Origin: Bacteroidota bacterium
Lineage (GTDB): Bacteria > Bacteroidota > Ignavibacteria > Palsa-1295
Length of the DNA: 15,874 nucleotides
Assembly: GCA_025363505.1 (NCBI GenBank)
Contig: JANYDV010000212.1
Location: forward strand, 1 to 15,874
Direction: 5' to 3'
Shown: positions 8,098 to 15,509 of the stretch, piece by piece
Position numbering within the stretch: position 1 is the stretch's first letter
Layout of the letters: the number at the start of each line of letters is the position of its first letter
The notes under the pieces: generated by a model
Told to the model about the DNA's origin: nothing
The model's database searches: none
What the model saw: only the letters and a program-made list of their open reading frames with translations
Made by a program: the position numbers and the translations under genes

Positions 8098-10836
8098 TTA
8101 TAATTTTACTGAAACAGAAAATGAGTGTACCGAGCCGCGTTGGTTCGAACGATTTATTTTCCCATCATTGACAAACAACTGAGGTTGAGCTAGAATATCT
8201 TTGATCGTATATTTTATTTCCAACTTTTCGAAGAGCGATTGCGAAATACTGAGATCGACAAGGTCACGAGGCATTTCATAGAGATCTCCGGTATACGGGT
8301 TTACTTCAGCAATGCGTTTGCCATAAGTGTTATACAGCAAGTTCACCGAAGTACCAAGGTTCGGCTCAACAAATAGCAAACCAAGATTGATAGAATATGG
8401 CGATTGACCTTGCATCGGACGTTCTTCTTGCTGTCCGTTTGTAAGCTCGTGAACATTTACTTTCGAAACGATATAGGTATAGTTACCGCTGAAGATAATA
8501 TTACTAAAGAAATTACCAAAGAAACCAAGGTTCTTCCGAATCTCAAACTCCACACCATAATTGATGGCAGGTTGTTTTGCATTTGCCCAACTTTTGACGC
8601 TGTTCGAGCCTTGATCTGTTGCTTCGATAGCCCCTTCAAAGCGCTTATGAAACGCCGAGACTGAAAGTAACTCTCCGGCAGTCGGATAATATTCTACACG
8701 AAAATCGAGATTACGAATGAGTGCGCGATCGATATTCGTATCACCTTGTATCAACGATCCAAGTTCGAAATCATAAAATGCAAATGGTGCAATCTCACGA
8801 AACTCCGGTCGGCAAACAGTTTGTGTCGCCGCCAAACGAATATTGGTCTGATCATTGACCGAATACACCACATTGATTGATGGTAAGACATCGGTATGAG
8901 GACGATCATAATGAACAGTACCACCTCCCAAAATTCCGGAATTGAGCTGTTGTGATGACTGCTCGATCCGAGCACCACCAATAACACGCAGCTGAGATGT
9001 ACCTATTGTAAATGGAAGATCAAGCATTGCATAACCTGCGCCAATATGCTCGCTGGCATCATAGTGATCACTGGGATTCGTAATCTCAGCAATCTGAAAG
9101 CCCTGTGGTCCGATATGCTCCGGAGCAAATAATGTATCAATACTCGAGTACAGTAATAAGAAATTTGGTGTGGCAAGTTTGTAGGCAAGTACACGAGCCG
9201 AGAATTCACGGGTTCTTGAATCGATCATTCCCCCAACTTTTAATTTTGAACTGCTAACGGGAATGGTAATATCAAGACCGCCCTCATTATTTTGCTCACT
9301 CATATCCGAAAAAAATCTCCCGCCTGTTTTGGGGTCGGGGGAAGCAGAGATCGAAGCAAAATAAGGTGTGTTATCAAGCGCATCAAAACCACGTGCAAGC
9401 ACATAACGGCGGAGGTCAGGCTCCGAACGAGTTGATGCTGCATGCGAAAGTCGCCATTCAACTTTTGCTTTCCCAAGATCTTCTATTAAATGTTCGCCCG
9501 TGAGCTGACCGGAATAAAGACTTCGTTCGGTATAATGAAAGCTCGTCTGTTTATCTTGAAATGTATTGGCATAATCTTTTCCGGCAAGTACAACGACCTG
9601 ATCGTCCGAAGTCTTATCGTAAAGATTTCTTAAACTGATAATGCTATTTTCATTAAGTTTGTAAGTAATATTGAACAAACCACCCCATAGTACATTGATC
9701 ACGTCGCTTGAACCGCTTCGCTCGTAGATCGGCGTTTTGTCGCCATTGTAATCATTACGTTGAATACTGTTGTGGTCGTAACCTGTTTTGTAAGATAGCG
9801 AGCCGATGTAACCGAAATCATTATCAGCAATAGTAAACTGATCACCTATCGAGAAAGCAAAGCTTTTGTTTATCCCTGCAGTTTTAATTTTTGGCGCCCA
9901 ATTATTTTTGAAAAGTAAACCATATTTTTGAATGTCTTGCGAGCTAATGGTTGCGTCGTTTATACTGGTTGACGGAAATCCGGATGGCAATGCACGAGTA
10001 CCATCATCGAAACCAAGCCAGTCACTGCCACCTGTTTGATAGCTTGTGAATGCTGCGCCGGTCGTTGAAGTGTTATACCCACCGGCAAGCGAAAGCTTTG
10101 CGGAGAATTTATCCGGAAAGTTGACGGTGTTGACTTGAACTAACCCACCGGCAAAATTTGCAGGAAGGTCTGGAGTAAATGTTTTTGATACAACAGTATT
10201 GTCAATCAAATTTGAGGGTAATAGATCGAACGAAAATGATTTCTTATCCGGCTCGGTGCTGGCAAGTGCCGAATGATTGAGCACCGCATTGTTATATCGT
10301 TCGCTTGTACCTCGAATTTCAACAAATTTGTTATCAACGATCGTCACACCCGAGATGCGTTTGATTGCATCTCCACTTGTTGCATCCGGCGAACGACGAA
10401 TTTGCTCTGCGCTGATTGCATCGTTCATTGTGGCTGCACGTTTGCGATCCATCAATTGTGCCGTTTGCGTTTCCGATGCTATTTTTGTTGTCACCACGAC
10501 GTCCTCTCCTTGAAGCGTAGAACTTTCAAGAAGAATATCAATATGGTTAGTTTCGCCTGGGTCCAACTGGGCGTTTTCAAGAATTTTTTTCTTGTATCCT
10601 AAATACGATACTTTAAGATTATAGGTCCCGGCTTCTATTTGAAGTGAGAACTCACCATTCAGATTTGTCTTTGCACCTTTTTTGGTCCCCTCGATTGCTA
10701 TAATAGCACCAATGAGACGTTCACCGGTTTTTGCATCACTGATCGTGCCCGTAACTTTGACAAGGGGTAATGACAACACTGGGCTTACAAAAGCCACACA
10801 CAACAGAAGGAAAAAGGATATTCTACGTAACATCAT
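8098..10836 (-). CDS. TonB-dependent outer-membrane receptor with carboxypeptidase-regulatory-like N-domain
   Basis: A 912-residue outer-membrane transporter energised by TonB. A signal peptide covers about residues 1-22 (cleavage near VLS-LP). A carboxypeptidase-regulatory-like beta-sandwich follows (about 28-112: TGTISDAKTGERLIGA, LNGEFSLQIEAGTYNLKVSYLGYKK), as is frequent in Bacteroidota receptors. EDVVVTTK (116-123) is a plausible TonB box. The plug domain (about 130-240) includes DAIKRISGV, EIRGTSERYNN and FAGGLVQVNT. The remainder has the alternating pattern of a 22-strand barrel ending at SVSVKL. There is no SusD-like partner, so this is not a classical SusCD glycan system. It lies downstream of, and probably co-transcribed with, the T9SS-exported protein gene, 81 bases away. 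AGGA (10848-10845) sits 8 bases before the start codon, a clearer ribosome site than most genes here have. Substrate unknown. Confidence 0.92.
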   Translation of the reverse strand: MMLRRISFFLLLCVAFVSPVLSLPLVKVTGTISDAKTGERLIGAIIAIEGTKKGAKTNLNGEFSLQIEAGTYNLKVSYLGYKKKILENAQLDPGETNHIDILLESSTLQGEDVVVTTKIASETQTAQLMDRKRAATMNDAISAEQIRRSPDATSGDAIKRISGVTIVDNKFVEIRGTSERYNNAVLNHSALASTEPDKKSFSFDLLPSNLIDNTVVSKTFTPDLPANFAGGLVQVNTVNFPDKFSAKLSLAGGYNTSTTGAAFTSYQTGGSDWLGFDDGTRALPSGFPSTSINDATISSQDIQKYGLLFKNNWAPKIKTAGINKSFAFSIGDQFTIADNDFGYIGSLSYKTGYDHNSIQRNDYNGDKTPIYERSGSSDVINVLWGGLFNITYKLNENSIISLRNLYDKTSDDQVVVLAGKDYANTFQDKQTSFHYTERSLYSGQLTGEHLIEDLGKAKVEWRLSHAASTRSEPDLRRYVLARGFDALDNTPYFASISASPDPKTGGRFFSDMSEQNNEGGLDITIPVSSSKLKVGGMIDSRTREFSARVLAYKLATPNFLLLYSSIDTLFAPEHIGPQGFQIAEITNPSDHYDASEHIGAGYAMLDLPFTIGTSQLRVIGGARIEQSSQQLNSGILGGGTVHYDRPHTDVLPSINVVYSVNDQTNIRLAATQTVCRPEFREIAPFAFYDFELGSLIQGDTNIDRALIRNLDFRVEYYPTAGELLSVSAFHKRFEGAIEATDQGSNSVKSWANAKQPAINYGVEFEIRKNLGFFGNFFSNIIFSGNYTYIVSKVNVHELTNGQQEERPMQGQSPYSINLGLLFVEPNLGTSVNLLYNTYGKRIAEVNPYTGDLYEMPRDLVDLSISQSLFEKLEIKYTIKDILAQPQLFVNDGKINRSNQRGSVHSFSVSVKL

Positions 10837-10857
10837 AATGATTGTCCTAAATAGTAA

Positions 10858-10883
10858 GGCTCCGGCGAGAATTCGCCGGAGCC
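10858..10883. other. Perfect GC-rich hairpin between the T9SS protein gene and the TonB receptor gene
   Basis: GGCTCCGGCGA (10858-10868) and TCGCCGGAGCC (10873-10883) form an 11-bp perfect stem with a four-base loop. In the minus-strand transcript it lies 34 bases after the stop of the large protein and 21 bases before the receptor start codon. The sequence following it on the minus strand (TTACTATTT) is only weakly U-rich, so it may act as a partial terminator, a 3' end stabiliser or a processing site setting the ratio of the two products. It could also mark a full transcript end. Confidence 0.75.
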
Positions 10884-10917
10884 AATGAGATTAAATTGTC
10901 AATCGAACGATATTGTT

Positions 10918-13900
10918 TTACTTCACTAACATCATTCGAGTTGTCATGACATCATTTCCGACAGTCAAGCGAACAGTATATGTTCCGTTGGTCAATCCTG
11001 TCGAAGAAAAATGACTTAAATGGAGACCTTCTTGTTGCATACCGGTTGCGAGTACGCTAAGGATCTTTCCGGTAACATCAAGAACTTCAAGTGAAACGAT
11101 AGACGTTTTTGGCAAGAAGTAAGAGATCTCTGTATTTTCATTAAATGGATTTGGCGAGTTTTGGAACAACTCTATTGAGCGTGTTGCAATCATATTACTT
11201 ACACCTGCGTCAAGAACGCCTTCGCCGTTGAGTGCTAATTCCTGAGCCTGTTCACCGGTAGTGAAAGCAAAGCGAAGTTTCGTATTGAACGAACCAACTG
11301 CTTTCGGATGGAAGCGTAATGTAATTGATTTCGAACCACCTGCTTTTACGGTGAACGGTGCAGTGCCGCCAATGATCGTAAAGAGCGATGAATCGAGCAA
11401 GCCCCATGAAGAGACGCTCAAGACTACATTGCCGGTGTTCATAAGAACGACGGTCACAATAGAGTCTTTCGAAGTATTGATTTTTGTCTGACCGAAGTTG
11501 ATCGCAGTAAGTGCAAGTGTTGGCTTCGGAGCATAGACGAGATTCATTGGGTCATAATTTGTCCAAATCGAATCCCAACGAGGTCCCGGACCAAACGCAC
11601 CACGATAAGTGGTCGGTTGAAAGAATGGATCGCTCAAACGAGCATTTGCAAAACTACCACCAACAAGTGCCGGCGAGCCGGTTGTTGGAGTGAAGTTCGG
11701 AGCAGAGAGATTGAACGGTGCTGAAAGTTTTACTTCAGCAGGCTGTACAAAATCACTATTACCATATGCTACACTTTTGAACCAAGCGGTAGCATCGAAT
11801 GCAGGGATATTTGACGTGAATGCCTTCCCGATATGAAGACCTGCCCAGATGTTATTCCTGACCTGTAAGGTATCATTGGTCGAAGCAAGTGTAACACCTG
11901 TCTGATCCATCAATAATCCGGTAGGCCATCCCATCACAACAGAGTTATAGATATTCAACAATGTATTGCGACGTATATGAGCGCCACGACCAAACAATGG
12001 ATTTACGATTTGTCCGGTATCTGATTGCGGACCAACGACAGTCATATTACAGAATATCGCTGATGTACGCGGATTCCAGAAATTTGCAGGATTATCATTA
12101 TCTGACTCAAAACCATTTGAGGTTGAAACGTCAGCAATATTCGGGTCGCGAAGACTGACAGCAAACTGCACTTTACCGCTAAAGCCAAAGTCAGTATCCC
12201 AATCATCATCAAGACCTTTTAATGCAATAAGATACTTTGCATTCACTGTGCCACCAAACCACTCGTACGAATCATCACCGGAGTAACTTACTTGGATGTG
12301 ATCGATCGTAGTTCCGGCACCGACACCACCCATTGTAAGACCATTGATCTCGTTGTTCGGCGCAAGAGCGATACCAGGGAATTCGATACGGATGTATCTT
12401 AACTTCCCGCTATTATCATTGACGTCTGTTCCACCATAATGTGAACGCGGACCTCCTTCGATCTGAGCATCACCGCCGGCAAAAAGACCACCATTAATAC
12501 TATTGTTTTGATTAATCGGTGCTTTACCACAAAGAACAAGACCGCCCCAATCACCTGATGCGCGCTGTCCCGGAGCTTGTTGGCTCAAGAATAAAATCGG
12601 CTCAGACTGAGTGCCTTCGGCATTAAGTTTGCCGCCGCGTTCAACGATGAGTGTTCCCTTTGTTGCTTTTTCACCAAAGATTACTGTGCCAGGTTCGATG
12701 TTAAGTGTTGCACCATTGACAACATAGACGAAACCGCGGATTAACCACGTGCGGTCATTGGTCAAGGTCACATTACCAACGATACTATCTTTCAAGACAT
12801 CTTGTCCGTACACAATAATGCCTTTGCCGGTAAGCGAAATTGTTTTGATGCCGCCGGTCGCATTATTGCTAAATTGAAATGTAGCTGATTTATCACCAAC
12901 GCTGGTCGGTGAGAAGCGAATTGTTACGGTCTGCTTAGCACCTGGTGCAATATCATAAAATGGACTTCCGCCGACGATCGTGAATTGCTGAGCGTCTGTT
13001 CCGGTGATCGAGAAACTTGTCAATGACAAGGTTGCCGTACCGGTGTTCGAAATATCAAGCGTATGATCGACAGATTCATTAGCACGGACCAACGCAAAGT
13101 CAAGTGATGAAGCAACCGTAAGGATCGGAGCAGGAGTCGCTGCTTTACCTTTGAGATTGACATCAACAATCTGTGCATCAGATGTGGTAAAACGAAGCTT
13201 TGTAGTGACGGTTGTGGTATCGTTTGGAGCAAAGCGGATTGTGATAGTTTTCGTATCACCGCGTTGCAATGAGAATGGGTATGATGCACCAATGATCTTG
13301 AAACGTGATGAATCAAGAAGTGCAGTGTTAGTGATCTGAATTGGTGAATAGCCTGCATTTTTAATCACAACAACTGCCGAGTCTTTTGTCGTGTTGACAG
13401 AGATTGTCGGGAAATTTACATCAGTTACAACTGCCTGAGCAATACCGTTATAATTGGTATTCTGCGGATCGTAATTGCTCCAGAGCGAATCCCAACGAGG
13501 TCCCGGACCGAATGCACCGACGTATGTTGTTTTGGTAAAGAATGGATCATTAGCAAGACGTGGATTTGTGAAGCTTGCTCCAGTTGATGCCGGAGAGTTT
13601 AACTTCGGCGTCCAGTCTGGGGCCGTTAGATTGAACGGAGCTGCTAAGAGAATCGACGATGGCTGCGTAAATCCACGATTACCAAAACTTGGGGTAGCAA
13701 ACCAGTAGCCTGCATTAAAACCGCTGACATTTGAAACGAAATCATTACCAACACGAAGACCGCCCCAGATACAATTTCTGATTTGGATCGTGTCACCAAT
13801 TGATGCATTTGTTACACCGGTTTGATCAAACAAAATACCGGTAGGCCAGCCCATGACAATAGAGTTGTAGATGTTCAACAATGTATTGCGACGGATATGA

Positions 13901-14787
13901 GCACCACGACCAAACAATGGGTTAACGACTTGCGACGTATCCGATTGTGGTCCGACAACAGTCATATTACAGAATATTGCTGATGTACGCGGATTCCAGA
14001 AATTTGCCGGATTATCATTATCCGATTCAAATCCATTCGATACTGAAACGTCTGCAATGTTCGGATCACGAAGGCTGACACAGAACTGTGCTTTACCGCT
14101 ATATCCGAAATCGGTATCCCATTCATCATCAAGACCTTTGAAGGCGATCAAATATTTTTCATTGACCGTCCCACCAAACCATTCATACGAATCATCACCT
14201 GAATAGCTGACTTGAATGTGATCAAGTACAGTATAATCACCGACACCACCAAGTGTAAGACCGTTGATCTCATTATTTGGTGCAAGAGCGATGCCAGGAA
14301 ATTCGATACGGACATAACTCAACTTACCACTATAGTCATGAACATCTGTTCCGCCATAATGTGAGCGTGGTCCGCCTTCGATCTGAGCGTCACCGCCATC
14401 GAAGAGACCGCCATTGATGCTATTATTCTGATTGATCGGTGCTTTACCGCAAAGAACGATACCGCCCCAATCACCTGATGCGCGTCCGCCTACTGGGAAT
14501 TGACTGGTGAAGATAATTGGCTTTTGTGCTGTTCCCTGGGCGATGATCTTTCCACCACGTTCAGCAATAAGTGTACCTTTAGACGATTTTTCGCCGAAGA
14601 GCACAGTTCCAGCTGGGATGGTAAGGGTCCCACCATCAACGATATACACGAAGCCGCGAATGAGATAGGTTTTATCTGCTGACAGTGTCATGCTTCCGAC
14701 AATACTGTCCTGGAGAATAATCTGTTGAGCGAACACTCCCGTTGTGCTCACTAACAATAATATAAGAAACAAAAGAATCTTTTTCAT
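10918..14787 (-). CDS. T9SS-exported surface protein with duplicated beta-helix-like and ASH-type modules
   Basis: A 1289-residue secreted protein. The ATG at 14787 is chosen over one five codons upstream because MKKILLFLILLLV starts a standard signal peptide, cleaved near VFA-QQ (20/21). Modules by eye: beta-helix-like region 1 (about 22-440, GGTLTIPAGTVLFGEK, SGDWGG, NNEINGLTLGGVG, SGDDSYEWFGG); two immunoglobulin-like choice-of-anchor D/ASH modules (about 445-545 and 550-650); beta-helix-like region 2 (about 662-1080); a third ASH module (about 1090-1190); and a C-terminal type A T9SS sorting domain (about 1200-1289) with FQNSPNPFNENTEISYFLP, LEVLDVTGKIL and LTNGTYTVRL. It should cross the outer membrane by T9SS and be released or anchored there. 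Acidic clusters (GDDSYEW, DDEWDTDF, ESDNDNPANFW) recur in both copies and may bind cations. Similar proteins are widespread in Bacteroidota, sometimes misnamed multidrug transporters; I know no established function. It precedes the TonB receptor gene and is probably its partner. Confidence 0.88.
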   Translation of the reverse strand: MKKILLFLILLLVSTTGVFAQQIILQDSIVGSMTLSADKTYLIRGFVYIVDGGTLTIPAGTVLFGEKSSKGTLIAERGGKIIAQGTAQKPIIFTSQFPVGGRASGDWGGIVLCGKAPINQNNSINGGLFDGGDAQIEGGPRSHYGGTDVHDYSGKLSYVRIEFPGIALAPNNEINGLTLGGVGDYTVLDHIQVSYSGDDSYEWFGGTVNEKYLIAFKGLDDEWDTDFGYSGKAQFCVSLRDPNIADVSVSNGFESDNDNPANFWNPRTSAIFCNMTVVGPQSDTSQVVNPLFGRGAHIRRNTLLNIYNSIVMGWPTGILFDQTGVTNASIGDTIQIRNCIWGGLRVGNDFVSNVSGFNAGYWFATPSFGNRGFTQPSSILLAAPFNLTAPDWTPKLNSPASTGASFTNPRLANDPFFTKTTYVGAFGPGPRWDSLWSNYDPQNTNYNGIAQAVVTDVNFPTISVNTTKDSAVVVIKNAGYSPIQITNTALLDSSRFKIIGASYPFSLQRGDTKTITIRFAPNDTTTVTTKLRFTTSDAQIVDVNLKGKAATPAPILTVASSLDFALVRANESVDHTLDISNTGTATLSLTSFSITGTDAQQFTIVGGSPFYDIAPGAKQTVTIRFSPTSVGDKSATFQFSNNATGGIKTISLTGKGIIVYGQDVLKDSIVGNVTLTNDRTWLIRGFVYVVNGATLNIEPGTVIFGEKATKGTLIVERGGKLNAEGTQSEPILFLSQQAPGQRASGDWGGLVLCGKAPINQNNSINGGLFAGGDAQIEGGPRSHYGGTDVNDNSGKLRYIRIEFPGIALAPNNEINGLTMGGVGAGTTIDHIQVSYSGDDSYEWFGGTVNAKYLIALKGLDDDWDTDFGFSGKVQFAVSLRDPNIADVSTSNGFESDNDNPANFWNPRTSAIFCNMTVVGPQSDTGQIVNPLFGRGAHIRRNTLLNIYNSVVMGWPTGLLMDQTGVTLASTNDTLQVRNNIWAGLHIGKAFTSNIPAFDATAWFKSVAYGNSDFVQPAEVKLSAPFNLSAPNFTPTTGSPALVGGSFANARLSDPFFQPTTYRGAFGPGPRWDSIWTNYDPMNLVYAPKPTLALTAINFGQTKINTSKDSIVTVVLMNTGNVVLSVSSWGLLDSSLFTIIGGTAPFTVKAGGSKSITLRFHPKAVGSFNTKLRFAFTTGEQAQELALNGEGVLDAGVSNMIATRSIELFQNSPNPFNENTEISYFLPKTSIVSLEVLDVTGKILSVLATGMQQEGLHLSHFSSTGLTNGTYTVRLTVGNDVMTTRMMLVK
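11220..12804 (-). repeat. Second copy of the intragenic duplication (beta-helix-like plus ASH module)
   Basis: This segment corresponds to 13140-14724 at an offset of about 1920 bp (1917-1922 depending on small indels). The DNA itself is similar, not only the protein: 11941-12000 against 13861-13920 differ at 4 of 60 positions and 12061-12120 against 13981-14040 at 5 of 60, while 12001-12060 is clearly more diverged. Boundaries are approximate. Confidence 0.85.
13140..14724 (-). repeat. First copy of the intragenic duplication (beta-helix-like plus ASH module)
   Basis: The N-terminal copy runs from just after the signal peptide to the end of the first ASH module. An additional ASH module (about 12825-13130) separates it from the second copy. 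The repeat period of about 640 codons equals one helix plus two ASH modules, so the ancestral unit may have held all three, with the last ASH of copy 2 replaced by the T9SS sorting domain. Confidence 0.85.
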
Positions 14788-14863
14788 AAAGGTTACGATC
14801 AATAATTACTGAATTCTTGGATTTTTGTATTAAAACAGATGCAAAAGTACCCAATGATAAATT

Positions 14864-14896
14864 TCTAATCGTTACTTAAATATTATCTAATCGTTA
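14864..14896 (-). promoter_or_regulatory. Direct-repeat operator upstream of the T9SS protein gene (PhoB/OmpR-type candidate)
   Basis: On the plus strand the 11-mer TCTAATCGTTA occurs at 14864-14874 and again at 14886-14896, a period of exactly 22 bp. The intervening 11 bases (CTTAAATATTA) match the same unit at 6 of 11 positions, giving three tandem units at one helical turn each. On the minus strand these read TAACGA, TAATAT, TAACGA with 5-base gaps, the geometry of Pho boxes and other OmpR-family sites. It lies 77 bases before the start codon. Possible -10 hexamers downstream are TACTTT (14849-14844) and TAATAC (14832-14827). The regulator is not in this window. Confidence 0.5.
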
Positions 14897-14930
14897 TGAT
14901 GCTCCCATTTTTTGTTTATAAGTCCCACGT

Positions 14931-14948
14931 AATTATTACATAATAATT
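14931..14948. promoter_or_regulatory. AT-rich palindrome in the divergent intergenic region
   Basis: AATTATTA (14931-14938) and TAATAATT (14941-14948) are perfect inverted arms around CA. The site is about 95 bases before the EamA start and 143 bases before the T9SS protein start, so it could serve either gene as an operator or UP-like element. AT-rich palindromes of this size can arise by chance in such sequence. Confidence 0.3.
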
Positions 14949-15031
14949 CGATAACATTATTCGTATTTGGGGCGATGGGACGAACAGATTAACCTCGTTC
15001 TACTGTTGAATAGAGACAACTTTATTATAGT

Positions 15032-15036
15032 AGGAG
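15032..15036 (+). promoter_or_regulatory. Ribosome binding site of the EamA gene
   Basis: AGGAG lies six bases before the ATG at 15043 and fixes the start. It stands out because most genes in this window have no recognisable Shine-Dalgarno sequence. Confidence 0.6.
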
Positions 15037-15042
15037 CGTACT

Positions 15043-15456
15043 ATGTGGTGGATATATGCATTGTTATCCGCGGTATTTGCCGCATTAACTGCCATCTTTG
15101 CAAAGGTTGGGATTAAAGGTATCAACTCCGATCTTGCTACGGCTATCAGAACAGTAGTAATACTCCTTATCGCTTGGGGTATCGTATTTGCGCGAGGAAG
15201 TGCAAAAGAACTTCCATCACTTAGTCGGGAAAATATTATTTTCTTGGTGCTCTCCGGTCTTGCGACGGGTCTGTCGTGGATCTTCTACTTCAAAGCACTC
15301 TCGTTAGCGGATGCATCTAAGGTCGCGCCGATCGACAAACTCAGTGTGGCATTTGTGATCATACTTGCCGCAGTGTTTCTTAAAGAAATTCTTACGATAA
15401 AAACAGCAATCGGTGCAGGTCTTATTATTGCCGGAAGTTTGGTGCTCATATTTTAG
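15043..15456 (+). CDS. Single-domain EamA/DMT-family membrane protein
   Basis: A 137-residue integral inner-membrane protein with one EamA domain, about half the length of the common 10-helix drug/metabolite transporters. Five hydrophobic segments are visible at about residues 2-21, 31-50, 66-88, 99-115 and 119-137. Family-like features are the N-terminal segment ending FAKVGIKGI, the FYFKALSLADASKVAPIDKLS stretch between helices 3 and 4 (starting near residue 85), and the C-terminal GAGLIIAGSLVLIF. No second EamA half follows, so it would have to act as a dimer. Substrate unknown. It is divergent from the T9SS protein gene and 53 bases upstream of the crotonase gene on the same strand. Confidence 0.88.
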   Translation: MWWIYALLSAVFAALTAIFAKVGIKGINSDLATAIRTVVILLIAWGIVFARGSAKELPSLSRENIIFLVLSGLATGLSWIFYFKALSLADASKVAPIDKLSVAFVIILAAVFLKEILTIKTAIGAGLIIAGSLVLIF

Positions 15457-15509
15457 AATAGGAATTTCATTGTACGGAATACTTTACTTTACAAGTTGTT
15501 TCATCATCT

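Noticed and set aside
13020..13358. Open frames of about 110 codons inside the T9SS protein gene and similar frames in other genes
   Set aside because: They lie wholly within well-supported genes, have low-complexity or unrelated composition, and show no ribosome site or family motif.
11220..14724. Large repeat considered as a mobile element or CRISPR-like array
   Set aside because: Both copies are in frame within one reading frame, with no terminal inverted repeats, target duplications, spacers or transposase. It is a protein-domain duplication.
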